Shown piece by piece: positions 15,738 to 23,600 of a DNA stretch of 58,508 nt. Position 1 is the first letter of the stretch. Every line of letters starts with the position of its first letter. The notes beneath the pieces were generated by a model. That model saw nothing but the letters and a program-made list of their open reading frames with translations. It had not been told where the DNA came from and made no database searches. Position numbers and translations under genes: made by a program. This stretch comes from Methanomassiliicoccaceae archaeon. Its GTDB lineage: Archaea > Thermoplasmatota > Thermoplasmata > Methanomassiliicoccales > Methanomethylophilaceae. The stretch spans positions 1 to 58,508 of the forward strand of contig JAEEJP010000122.1 of assembly GCA_016281925.1 (NCBI GenBank), written 5' to 3'.

Positions 15738-16505
15738 TCAAAGGTTATTATGTTGCCCGGCTCCCGCCTTCCCCAGCGCTTTGGCCCACTTGTCCATGGC
15801 CAGGAACGAAGAGCCCGCATTGGATTCCATCCTTTTCCACAGGGAATACGGTGCGGCGAACGAGAACTTGTCCGGATCGATGAATTTCCTGGCGTACAGG
15901 TCGGTCATGCCCAGTATCGCATGGGGATCTTCGGAATCGCCCTCGGCCTTCGGTATGATGTATATCTCCTGGCAGGCGTGGGCGTGCAGTATCTTCACCG
16001 CCGATCCCGGGGTTTTCTTGTCGTAGCCGGCCAGGATCATCAGCGCGGAGAGACGCGTGGGGTCCGCGAGAAGAGCCACCACTTCTATCGGGGCGCCTTT
16101 GGCCTCTGCGGTCTCCAGCGGTTCGAAGACTATCGCGTCGTTTTTCCCGGGATAATCTCTGATCTCGGACATCTGGGCGAGGGCGGCTTCGCAGTCGGCG
16201 TATTCTCTCTGGCCTCCGCTGCCGGCGTGATGCATCTCCGCTCTGGCTTCCTCCGGCACAACGGACATGGACCATGCCGAGCGCTGCCTGCTCTGTATCG
16301 GGCCGAACCCGAATCCGCTCACCGCACCGTGGCAGAATATATGTGCCCTGTCCGCGGCGCATGTCTTCCCTTTCTTCGCCGCCATGAGGAACAGCGGGGG
16401 TATGCCGCAATGCCCTTCCGGCACGCTCGCCCCTTCCGGGATGCTGTCCGTGCGGTATATCGCGACCGGATGGGAGTCCAAGTCAATCAGTTGCGCTATG
16501 GCCAT
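15738..16505 (-). CDS. DUF169-family protein
   Basis: 255 residues. The N-terminal SHPVAIYRT and the central SALMILAGYD and YIIPKAEGDSED segments match my memory of the DUF169 (COG2043) family common in methanogens. Function unknown. Several Cys residues lie in the N-terminal half (HCGIPP, KTCAAD, HIFCHG), which could bind a metal or cluster. It shares the short upstream region with the divergent rlmE-like gene. Confidence 0.7.
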   Translation of the reverse strand: MAIAQLIDLDSHPVAIYRTDSIPEGASVPEGHCGIPPLFLMAAKKGKTCAADRAHIFCHGAVSGFGFGPIQSRQRSAWSMSVVPEEARAEMHHAGSGGQREYADCEAALAQMSEIRDYPGKNDAIVFEPLETAEAKGAPIEVVALLADPTRLSALMILAGYDKKTPGSAVKILHAHACQEIYIIPKAEGDSEDPHAILGMTDLYARKFIDPDKFSFAAPYSLWKRMESNAGSSFLAMDKWAKALGKAGAGQHNNL

Positions 16506-16635
16506 GGATATCGCATGCGAATGGGCGTATAAGCCAATATATTATCGGGAGATTTTTCTCTCTGCCATCCCGCCGGCGCGGCAGCATGGCTATCCACTTC
16601 TGGAAGCGCTATATTTAAGTCGCATGCGCGATGCA

Positions 16636-17325
16636 ATGGCCATGGCAGACCTGCATGACCGCTGGGTGGCGGAGAGGAGGAACGAGCACTACTACAAGCT
16701 CGCGAAGAAGCTCAATTACCGTTCCAGAGCGTCCTTCAAGCTCATTCAGATCGACAACAGGTTCGGGATATTCAAGGAAGGCGATGCTGTCGTCGATCTC
16801 GGGGCATGCCCCGGAGGATGGCTGCAGGTCGCGAAGGAGCGCACCTGGCCCAATGGGAGGGTCATCGGCGTCGATCTCAGATACATCAAGCCTCTGGAAG
16901 GCGTCGAGACCATCATCGGGGACATCACCGAGGACAGCACCATGGCCGAGCTTCTGGAGAGGTTCGGAGGGGAGGCGGACGTAGTCCTATCAGACATGGC
17001 GCCCAATATAGCCGGCCATTATTGCATGGACCACGCCAGATCCATTGACCTCTGCATGTATGCGGTGAACGTCTGCGACCGCATCCTGAAGAAGGGAGGC
17101 AAACTGGTGATGAAAGTGTTCATGGGCGACATGTTCCCGTCGCTCCAGAGGGCGCTGGAAAAGAGATTCCAGTCGGTGAAGGTCCATTCCCCTGACGCTT
17201 CCAGACCCACTTCCTCGGAGGTCTACGTCATATGCAAAGGGTTCCGCGGGGCCAGCGTGAAGCTGGAGGATCTCGGGGAGACCGAAAAGAAGCCCGAATT
17301 CAGCGCCAAAGGCGGGTTCATATGA
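16636..17325 (+). CDS. rlmE: FtsJ/RlmE-type 23S rRNA 2'-O-methyltransferase
   Basis: About 229 residues. SAM site DLGACPGGW; the K-D-K-E catalytic tetrad is visible as YRSRASFKL (Lys), SDMAPNIAG (Asp), VMKVF (Lys) and SSEVYVI (Glu). Expected to methylate the U2552-equivalent of 23S rRNA. A TATA box (CTATATTTAAG from 16610) sits about 26 nt before the ATG cluster at 16636/16642, suggesting a leaderless mRNA; ATG 16624 is too close to the TATA box. The stop overlaps the next gene's start (ATGA). Confidence 0.9.
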   Translation: MAMADLHDRWVAERRNEHYYKLAKKLNYRSRASFKLIQIDNRFGIFKEGDAVVDLGACPGGWLQVAKERTWPNGRVIGVDLRYIKPLEGVETIIGDITEDSTMAELLERFGGEADVVLSDMAPNIAGHYCMDHARSIDLCMYAVNVCDRILKKGGKLVMKVFMGDMFPSLQRALEKRFQSVKVHSPDASRPTSSEVYVICKGFRGASVKLEDLGETEKKPEFSAKGGFI

Positions 17326-18944
17326 GGCCTGGCAAGATAGTCTGCATCGGGTGGAACTATAGGTCCCACATAAGGGAGCTCGAATCGGAGCTTCCGAAGG
17401 TCCCGACAGTGTTTCTGAAACCGTCCTCATGCATCATCGGAGACGGTGACACTATAGTCATACCTGAGGGAGTGACCAACGTCCAGCATGAGGTGGAGCT
17501 GGCGCTGGTGTTCGGCAGAAGAGCCAAGAACGTTTCCGAATCGGAGGCGCTGTCCTATGTGTCCCATCTGGCGGCTTTCAACGACGTCTCTGCCAGGGAT
17601 ATGCAGAAGGAGGCCCGCGCATCCGGAAATACCTGGGATCTCAGCAAAGGCATGGATACTTTCGGTCCGATGTCGGAGCCCGTCCCTATCGGAGGCATCG
17701 ACGTCCAGAATCTGGATCTGGAGCTGGCAGTCAACGGCGGCGTAAGGCAGCACGGGAACACCCGCGACATGATATTCCCGGTTTCTTTCCTTATCTCCTA
17801 CATATCCCGCTACATGGCTCTGGACGAGGGGGACATCCTCATCACGGGCACTCCCGAGGGTGTGTCGGAGATCAGACACGGGGATGTGGTGAGAGCCGAG
17901 GTAAAAGGCGTGGGCTCGGTGACGAACCCGGTGGTCAATCAGGGCAGGAGACGAATCCGATCGCCGTTGCTCCCTCGATTTCAGCTTTATTTTTTGGCGC
18001 GGACTGAACGTATTCTCCTCTGTATATTCCAGGGTGCCGTCCGAGACCATTGCGGAAATGATGCCTCTGAACGAAGGGGATACCGCTTTGTATCCCATGG
18101 CTTCGGATATCTCTTTCACGGGCCTGGGGCCGTCCCTCAGCTGGAAGACTATCCCGGCTATGATGTCCTCTCTGGTGCGCCTTCCGGCATGCGCAGCGGC
18201 CTTGGCAGGCGAACGTTCGAACGGATTCTCGAGGAAGTCGTGGCTGACGGGAAGAACGACCGTAAAAAAGCTCCTTTCGCTGTCTGTCTCGAACAACGGT
18301 CTGCCGGAGCCGTTCAGCGACATAGCTTCTGTCATGAGCGGAATCCCTGTGTTCCTCCCCTCGGCCAGCCCGATGGCTTTCAGCATGTCGCCTATGCGTC
18401 TGTTGCGGCATCTTCTGGATACCAGGCGCCCTTTGGACAGGTCTTCGTCCGATATGGTGCGGAACGGCCCCGGGGCGCTTGTTATTTCGATGCGATCGGG
18501 CAGGACGCTTATCGTTATGGGCTCGGGAATGCGGTAGTCCTTGTGGTATACGGCATTCACTACGGCCTCTTCTATGGCTTTCAGAGGGTAATTGCGTGCT
18601 CTGCTGGACTCCGCCGTATCGAAATCCTTCCAGACCCTCTCAGCTATGACCGTGTTCTGGATCGTCCCCAGGGCGGTGCGTATCTGACGGTCTATCGGCC
18701 CTCCGATCGTTTGTTCTGTCATGCCTATCCCAGTGGGGTCCGGTTTTATAACGAGGTCTATGTGCGCATACGGGAAGAAACGCTCTGGATCTTCGCTGAA
18801 GAACAGAAGCGCAAAATTCATCGGGCGTCTGGATTCCTTGGGGCCGCCGATCAGCTGCATTCTTTCGCAGAGCTCTTCGAAAGGCATCCTGTCCATGGAT
18901 TCATACAACGAGCTGCCTGCCGACTTCAGGAAATCTTTCACTAA
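17322..18944 (+). CDS. Fumarylacetoacetate hydrolase-family protein (C-terminally over-extended frame)
   Basis: The first roughly 205 residues (to about 17940) form a complete small FAH-family domain: CIGWNYRSHIRE, metal-binding HEVELALVFG and the FNDVSARDMQ, DLSKGMDTFGPM and ITGTPEGV motifs. Such enzymes act on 2-oxo acids or acylpyruvates; the substrate here is unknown. After VKGVGSVTNPVV the family consensus ends, but the frame has no stop until 18944 and runs antisense through the convergent AlbA_2 gene. The real product either carries a long spurious tail or a stop was lost at the junction. The start overlaps the rlmE stop. Confidence 0.75.
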   Translation: MRPGKIVCIGWNYRSHIRELESELPKVPTVFLKPSSCIIGDGDTIVIPEGVTNVQHEVELALVFGRRAKNVSESEALSYVSHLAAFNDVSARDMQKEARASGNTWDLSKGMDTFGPMSEPVPIGGIDVQNLDLELAVNGGVRQHGNTRDMIFPVSFLISYISRYMALDEGDILITGTPEGVSEIRHGDVVRAEVKGVGSVTNPVVNQGRRRIRSPLLPRFQLYFLARTERILLCIFQGAVRDHCGNDASERRGYRFVSHGFGYLFHGPGAVPQLEDYPGYDVLSGAPSGMRSGLGRRTFERILEEVVADGKNDRKKAPFAVCLEQRSAGAVQRHSFCHERNPCVPPLGQPDGFQHVAYASVAASSGYQAPFGQVFVRYGAERPRGACYFDAIGQDAYRYGLGNAVVLVVYGIHYGLFYGFQRVIACSAGLRRIEILPDPLSYDRVLDRPQGGAYLTVYRPSDRLFCHAYPSGVRFYNEVYVRIREETLWIFAEEQKRKIHRASGFLGAADQLHSFAELFERHPVHGFIQRAACRLQEIFH

Positions 18945-19364
18945 AAGCGGCTGCAGGTTCTTGAGGTCGGATTCGTAATTAATGCGGGTTTCGAACGGAA
19001 TTATCTCCGATCCTTCCATGAGCTCATGGATTTCCAAACGATCAGCTTTAACCGTGCTGGATAGGCGTCTCACATAATACGATTTAGCGGAACCCCTTGA
19101 CATATTGTCGGGACATTTGTAGGGGCGGTCATCGCCGCCTGGGATCCATATCACCAGGACGTTTTTGCCGTCCAGCGGGCAGTATTCCGTCTGAATATGG
19201 CATGAAGGCTCTATTTTGTTGGTTATTCCCAGAAGTTCGCGCCTGATTCTGTCTACGGAATCCGGCTCTACACCGACAGCATTGCGGTCGTCGTCTATCC
19301 CGATTATTATGTATCCGCCACCGTTGTTATCGATATCGTTGGCAAAAGCGCACACTGTGTGCAT
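17427..19364 (-). CDS. AlbA_2 / Schlafen-type ATP-binding regulator (ends uncertain)
   Basis: Contains an N-terminal AlbA_2 domain (VCAFANDIDNNGGGYIIIGI), a RecG-like HATPase_c_4 region (AIEEAVVNAVYHKDY) and a C-terminal winged helix (VKEISEAMGYKAVS). The first ATG at 19364 lies inside the AlbA_2 fold: the conserved strand RIEFKKSWNPERI is encoded just upstream, in the same frame back to about 19468, where a TAG and a hexamer repeat begin and no ATG/GTG/TTG is available. The recognisable 3' end is near 17985 (SPRQKIKLK); beyond it the frame runs antisense through the FAH gene to 17427. An A6 tract at the predicted end would give an immediate TAA if one base shorter. Confidence 0.7.
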   Translation of the reverse strand: MHTVCAFANDIDNNGGGYIIIGIDDDRNAVGVEPDSVDRIRRELLGITNKIEPSCHIQTEYCPLDGKNVLVIWIPGGDDRPYKCPDNMSRGSAKSYYVRRLSSTVKADRLEIHELMEGSEIIPFETRINYESDLKNLQPLLVKDFLKSAGSSLYESMDRMPFEELCERMQLIGGPKESRRPMNFALLFFSEDPERFFPYAHIDLVIKPDPTGIGMTEQTIGGPIDRQIRTALGTIQNTVIAERVWKDFDTAESSRARNYPLKAIEEAVVNAVYHKDYRIPEPITISVLPDRIEITSAPGPFRTISDEDLSKGRLVSRRCRNRRIGDMLKAIGLAEGRNTGIPLMTEAMSLNGSGRPLFETDSERSFFTVVLPVSHDFLENPFERSPAKAAAHAGRRTREDIIAGIVFQLRDGPRPVKEISEAMGYKAVSPSFRGIISAMVSDGTLEYTEENTFSPRQKIKLKSREQRRSDSSPALIDHRVRHRAHAFYLGSHHIPVSDLRHTLGSARDEDVPLVQSHVAGYVGDKERNREYHVAGVPVLPYAAVDCQLQIQILDVDASDRDGLRHRTESIHAFAEIPGISGCAGLLLHIPGRDVVESRQMGHIGQRLRFGNVLGSSAEHQRQLHLMLDVGHSLRYDYSVTVSDDA

Positions 19365-19472
19365 GATTCTTTCCGGATTCCAGGATTTTTTGAACTCTAT
19401 GCGTTCGCCCTCGACTGCTCTGCCGTTCAGTATTTTGTCTAAGCCTATCGGTATCGGGATAGAATCAAGCCT

Positions 19473-19550
19473 CTACCTATACCTATACTTATACTCATAC
19501 TTATACTCATACTTATACTTCTACCTATACTCATACCTATACTTATACTC
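19473..19550. repeat. Hexanucleotide microsatellite, 13 units
   Basis: Thirteen tandem hexamers of consensus ATACTY (variants ATACCT, CTACCT). On the minus strand they read as RRGTAT units and, in the frame of the adjacent AlbA_2 gene, encode alternating Lys/Glu/Arg-Tyr dipeptides interrupted by TAG where a unit reads AGGTAG. Slippage by whole units would keep the frame. It sits where the 5' end of that gene should be. Confidence 0.85.
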
Positions 19551-19736
19551 AGACTATAGTGATAAGTTTCTGATTTCTGCCAATTAGAATTATAGTCTTA
19601 CCTATTATCATAGGCAAGGGCAGATACCTAGGCACCACAGATATCTGGAATACATGGTAGAACTATAGTTTAAGGGAAGGTTCTGAACGGCCTATGCCGA
19701 TGATGAAACTAAAGTATGCAGAATCAGGCCGCAGTT

Positions 19737-20159
19737 TCAATCGGCATCCGCGGTCGTCCCGATGAAATCGGTCAGCGGCAGGCTGTTGAGGTAATCATCG
19801 ATCATCTCGTTCAGCTTCTTCCAGATGGGAAGGGTTCTGCAGGTGTCGGCCCGGGGGCATTCGAACATCCCGTCGAGGCAGGCCACGGAGGATATGGGCC
19901 CCTCCGAGGCTCTGAGCACCTCGCCGACGGTATATGTCTCCGCCGGCCTGGCCAATCTGTATCCGCCGTTCTTTCCGTGGGCGGCTTCGACCAGGCCGGA
20001 TTTGACTAAACCGGGCATTATGGCCTCCATGTACTTCTGGGAGATGTCCTGCCTTTTGGATACGTCTTTGAGGGGCAGATATCCGTCCCCGCCGTTCTCG
20101 GCCAGATCGAGCATCACGCGCAGGGCGTACCTTCCTTTCGTGGAGACCATATAGCTCAT
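19737..20159 (-). CDS. Rrf2-family transcriptional regulator (IscR/CymR-like)
   Basis: 140 residues. Starts MSYMVSTKGRYALRVMLDLA, the Rrf2 winged-helix signature, with the recognition helix at ISQKYMEAIM. Three cysteines in ACLDGMFECPRADTCR (spacing Cx6Cx5C) resemble the Fe-S ligand cluster of IscR. ATG 20159 follows the cysK stop by one base behind GAGGA, so it is co-transcribed with cysK and metY. In Firmicutes the related CymR works with CysK to control cysteine genes; a sulfur-status or Fe-S-sensing role is likely here. The three palindromes at 22400-22482 are candidate targets. Confidence 0.85.
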   Translation of the reverse strand: MSYMVSTKGRYALRVMLDLAENGGDGYLPLKDVSKRQDISQKYMEAIMPGLVKSGLVEAAHGKNGGYRLARPAETYTVGEVLRASEGPISSVACLDGMFECPRADTCRTLPIWKKLNEMIDDYLNSLPLTDFIGTTADAD

Positions 20160-20160
20160 T

Positions 20161-21090
20161 TCATTCCTCGTATAGCGCCGTGGAAAGATATCTTTCACCG
20201 TTGTCGGCGAATATGGCGACGATGTTCTTTCCGGCATTCTCCGGCTCCTTCGCCAGCGCCAGCGCCGCGGACAGGGCCGCTCCCGCCGATATCCCGACGA
20301 GGAACCCTTCTTTCTTCCCGACGTATCTGGAGCATTCGAAGGCGTCCTTGTCCTCCACGGCTATTATCCTGTCGTATATTTTGGTGTCCAGGGTGTCCGG
20401 GACGAATCCTGCTCCGATGCCCTGGATCTTGTGGGGCCCGGCTTTCCCTTCCGAGAGAAGGGGGGATCCTTTGGGCTCCACGGCGACCACTTTCACGTCC
20501 GGGTTCCTCTCTTTGAGGTATTTCCCGGTTCCCGAGAGCGTCCCTCCGGTTCCGACTCCGGCGACCAGGATGTCGACTCTGCCTTCCAGATCGTTGTAGA
20601 TCTCCGGCCCGGTGGTGTAATAGTGGGCTCTGGGGTTGGCCTGGTTGGTGAACTGCCCGGGGATGACCGAATTCGGGATCTCTTTGGACAGCTCCTCCGC
20701 CTTGGCCACGGCGCCCTTCATTCCTTTGGCGCCCTCGGTGAGTATGAGCTCCGCCCCGTAGGCCTTGATGAGCTTGCGGCGCTCCGCGGACATGGTCTCG
20801 GGCATGACGATCTTGATTTTGTATCCCCTTGCGGCGGCTATGGACGCGAGGGCGATGCCGGTGTTCCCGGACGTGGGCTCGATCAGGACGGTGTCCTTGT
20901 TTATCCTGCCCTCGGCTTCGAGGGTGTCCAGGATGGCTTTGGCTATCCTGTCTTTCACGGATCCCGCCGGGTTGTAGAACTCCAGTTTCCCGAAGATCTT
21001 CGCTTTTAGCCCGAGCTCTTTCTCGATGTTGGTCAGCTCGACCAGCGGCGTGTTCCCTATAGTTCTATCCACAGATCTGTACAATGTCAT
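20161..21090 (-). CDS. cysK: Cysteine synthase (O-acetylserine sulfhydrylase)
   Basis: 309 residues. PLP enzyme joining sulfide to O-acetylserine. PLP lysine in NPAGSVKDR, substrate loop TSGNTG, phosphate-binding [12 protein letters not shown], and [11 protein letters not shown] near the end. ATG 21090 is favoured by GGAG eight nt upstream; a GTG at 21099 is possible. Middle gene of metY-cysK-Rrf2, with 5-6 nt or less between members. Confidence 0.94.
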   Translation of the reverse strand: MTLYRSVDRTIGNTPLVELTNIEKELGLKAKIFGKLEFYNPAGSVKDRIAKAILDTLEAEGRINKDTVLIEPTSGNTGIALASIAAARGYKIKIVMPETMSAERRKLIKAYGAELILTEGAKGMKGAVAKAEELSKEIPNSVIPGQFTNQANPRAHYYTTGPEIYNDLEGRVDILVAGVGTGGTLSGTGKYLKERNPDVKVVAVEPKGSPLLSEGKAGPHKIQGIGAGFVPDTLDTKIYDRIIAVEDKDAFECSRYVGKKEGFLVGISAGAALSAALALAKEPENAGKNIVAIFADNGERYLSTALYEE

Positions 21091-21095
21091 TACAA

Positions 21096-22391
21096 TCACT
21101 CCTTGACCGCTTCGAATCCGCGCTTCAGATCCTCGATTATGTCGTCTATGTGCTCTGTCCCTATCGACAGGCGTATCGTGTTCGGTTTTATGCCGCTCTG
21201 GAGCAGCTCCTCCTCGCTCATCTGCGAGTGGGTGGTGGATGCCGGATGGATCACCAGGGATTTCACGTCCGCCACGTTGGCCAGGAGCGAGAACAGACCG
21301 AGGGATTCGGTGAATCTCTTGGCGGTGTCGGCGTTCCCTTTGATTTCGAACGTGAATATCGATCCTGCCCCGCGGGGGAAGTACCTGTCGTAGAGCTCCT
21401 TCTTTTTCCCGGTCTCCAGGGAGGGGTGGTTGACTTTCTCCACCTGGGGATGATTCCTCAGGAATTCCACGACTTTGAGGGCGTTCTCTATGTGCCTTTC
21501 GGTGCGCAGGGAGAGCGTCTCCAGCCCGAGAAGCAGGAGGAACGAGTTGAACGGGGATATGACGGCTCCCTGGTCCCTCATGAGCGTGGTGCGGATCTTC
21601 GTCACGAAAGCGGCCTTTCCGACGGCATCGGTGAAGACCACACCGTGGTAGGAGGGATTCGGCTTGGAGAGCCCCGGGAATTTGTCGTTCTGGGCCCAGT
21701 CGAACTTGCCGCCGTCGATGATGATGCCGCCCATGGCGACGCCGTGGCCTCCGATGAATTTGGTCGCGGAGTGGACGACTATGTCCGCACCGTGCTCCAG
21801 CGGCCTGAATACCGACGGAGGGCTGAACGTGCTGTCGACGATGAGGGGAATGCCGTGCCTGTGGGCGATTTCCGAGATCGCTTCGATGTCGGCGACGTCG
21901 GAGTTCGGGTTCCCGAGGATTTCGGTGTAGAGCAGCTTGGTGTTGCTCCTGATCGCTTTCTCGAAGTTCTTGGGGTCGGAAGGGTCCACGAAAGACGTCT
22001 CTATGCCCTGTTCGCGGAGGGTGTTGGCGAAGAAGTTGTAAGTCCCGCCGTAGACGTTGGTGGACGATACGATGTGGTCTCCGGAGAGAGCGATGTTCTG
22101 TACCGCGTAGCTAATGGCGGAAGCCCCTGAGGACGTGGCGAGCGCGGCGATTCCGCCCTCCAGCGCGGCCATCCTCTCCTCGAACACCGACGACGTGGGG
22201 TTCATAAGCCTGGTGTAGATGTTTCCGGGCTCAGTGAGGGCGAAGCGGCCCGCGGCCTGCGCGGAATCCTTGAAGACGTAGGACGTAGTCATATATATGG
22301 GGACCGCGCGCGCATCCGTGGTGGGGTCGGGGGCCTCCTGTCCTGCATGCACCTGCAGCGTTTCCAGCCTATATTTCGGCTTCTCAGCCAT
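21096..22391 (-). CDS. metY: O-acetylhomoserine sulfhydrylase (aminocarboxypropyltransferase)
   Basis: 431 residues, the length of MetY rather than the shorter MetB/MetC. Makes homocysteine from O-acetylhomoserine and sulfide. PLP lysine in [13 protein letters not shown]; other Cys/Met-metabolism motifs are [20 protein letters not shown] and [11 protein letters not shown]. The divergent metA would supply O-acetylhomoserine. Start ATG 22391. Confidence 0.93.
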   Translation of the reverse strand: MAEKPKYRLETLQVHAGQEAPDPTTDARAVPIYMTTSYVFKDSAQAAGRFALTEPGNIYTRLMNPTSSVFEERMAALEGGIAALATSSGASAISYAVQNIALSGDHIVSSTNVYGGTYNFFANTLREQGIETSFVDPSDPKNFEKAIRSNTKLLYTEILGNPNSDVADIEAISEIAHRHGIPLIVDSTFSPPSVFRPLEHGADIVVHSATKFIGGHGVAMGGIIIDGGKFDWAQNDKFPGLSKPNPSYHGVVFTDAVGKAAFVTKIRTTLMRDQGAVISPFNSFLLLLGLETLSLRTERHIENALKVVEFLRNHPQVEKVNHPSLETGKKKELYDRYFPRGAGSIFTFEIKGNADTAKRFTESLGLFSLLANVADVKSLVIHPASTTHSQMSEEELLQSGIKPNTIRLSIGTEHIDDIIEDLKRGFEAVKE

Positions 22392-22399
22392 GTTTTTTC

Positions 22400-22482
22400 A
22401 CCTGCATCATGCATGCAGGTTGCGTATTTATATTTACCTACTAAACTGGTAGGTAATTTCTAAATATGCGGTTATGCATATT
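22400..22482. promoter_or_regulatory. Divergent metY/metA control region with three palindromes
   Basis: Within 83 nt: ACCTGCAT-N5-ATGCAGGT (22400-22420), TTACCTAC-N7-GTAGGTAA (22434-22456) and AATATGC-N6-GCATATT (22463-22482), all perfect. A TATA-like ATTTATATTT (about 22425-22435) abuts the second. The sites cover the likely start points of both genes, suggesting joint repression by one or more dimeric regulators. Confidence 0.65.
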
Positions 22483-22496
22483 AGCCCCGGTAAAAA

Positions 22497-23600
22497 ATGC
22501 CTATAAACATTCCAGACAGCCTCCCCGCGTTTTCCGCGCTCGAAAGCGAGAACATTTTCGTCATGAAAGAGACCAGGGCCAGAACGCAGGATATAAGGCC
22601 GCTCAGGATAGCGATACTGAATCTCATGCCTACGAAAGTGGAGACCGAGATACAGCTGATGAGGCTCCTCAGCAACACCCCACTGCAGATAGACATAACC
22701 CTCACCGTCCCGTCCACCCACGAGTCCAAGAATACTTCCCACGAATATCTGTCCAGATTCTACAGGAGATTCGCGGAGATAGAGGACGAGAACTTTGACG
22801 GGATGATAATCACCGGGGCCCCTCTGGAGAGCAAGGATTTCGCGGAGGTGGACTACTGGGACGAGATGTGCCACATAATGGACTGGTGCCGCACCCATGC
22901 CACCACGTCGATCTACATCTGCTGGGCGGCCCTGGCCGGTCTGAACCATCTCTACGGCATCGACAAGCATATCCTTCCGGCGAAGAAAAGCGGGATATAC
23001 GAATACAGGAACGTGATGCCCAGCGAGCCCTTGATGAGAGGCCTGGACAGCGTGTTCAGGATCCCCCAGTCCAGGCATGCGGCCGTGTCGTTCGAGGACA
23101 TAGTGCGCTGCCCGAGGCTGAGCATAGCGGCCCTCGGGGATGCCGACGATCCCGGGATAATCCTGTCGGACGACAACGAAATCTTCATCACCGGGCATCT
23201 GGAATATGACGTGAACACGCTGGCATACGAGTACCAGCGCGATCTGGAAAAGGGAATGGAGCCGAACATCCCCGAGAACTATTTCCCCGGCGACGATCCC
23301 AGCCACGACCCCGTCCTGAGCTGGAGGAGCTACGCCACGCTGCTCTATTCCAACTGGCTCAATTATTATGTCTATCAGGAGACGCCGTACGACCTCAGCA
23401 AACTGGACCGCCGGCCGGAGCGGCGATCCCGGATCAGTCCCAGAACTGTTTGTTCCTGGCGTAGAGTATCTCTGCGTTCAGTATCCCGCGCAGGAACCCG
23501 TCCTCGTCCACGTACATGGCGCGGAGTATGCGTGAGGCGGTGTCCGGGCCGATCCCCCTTCCGGCCAGCACCAATGCGGTGCGCCCTCCGTAAGCGTTGA
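22497..23600 (+). CDS. metA: Homoserine O-acetyltransferase of the MetA family
   Basis: Catalytic Cys142 lies in YICWAALAGL and the His/Glu pair in ITGHLEYD (H234, E236). Residue 111, which sets acyl-CoA choice in this family, is Glu (TGAPLES); Glu111 is known to favour acetyl-CoA and Gly111 succinyl-CoA, so this should make O-acetylhomoserine, matching metY next door. The family consensus ends near residue 305 (ETPYDLSKL), but the frame continues for about 60 Arg/Ser-rich residues, antisense to the end of the helicase gene. That tail is probably not conserved. Start ATG 22497; the ribosome site is weak. Confidence 0.9.
   Translation: MPINIPDSLPAFSALESENIFVMKETRARTQDIRPLRIAILNLMPTKVETEIQLMRLLSNTPLQIDITLTVPSTHESKNTSHEYLSRFYRRFAEIEDENFDGMIITGAPLESKDFAEVDYWDEMCHIMDWCRTHATTSIYICWAALAGLNHLYGIDKHILPAKKSGIYEYRNVMPSEPLMRGLDSVFRIPQSRHAAVSFEDIVRCPRLSIAALGDADDPGIILSDDNEIFITGHLEYDVNTLAYEYQRDLEKGMEPNIPENYFPGDDPSHDPVLSWRSYATLLYSNWLNYYVYQETPYDLSKLDRRPERRSRISPRTVCSWRRVSLRSVSRAGTRPRPRTWRGVCVRRCPGRSPFRPAPMRCALRKR

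Noticed and set aside
19473-19550. Possible CRISPR or satellite array
   Set aside because: Units are only six bases with no spacers, so it is a microsatellite.
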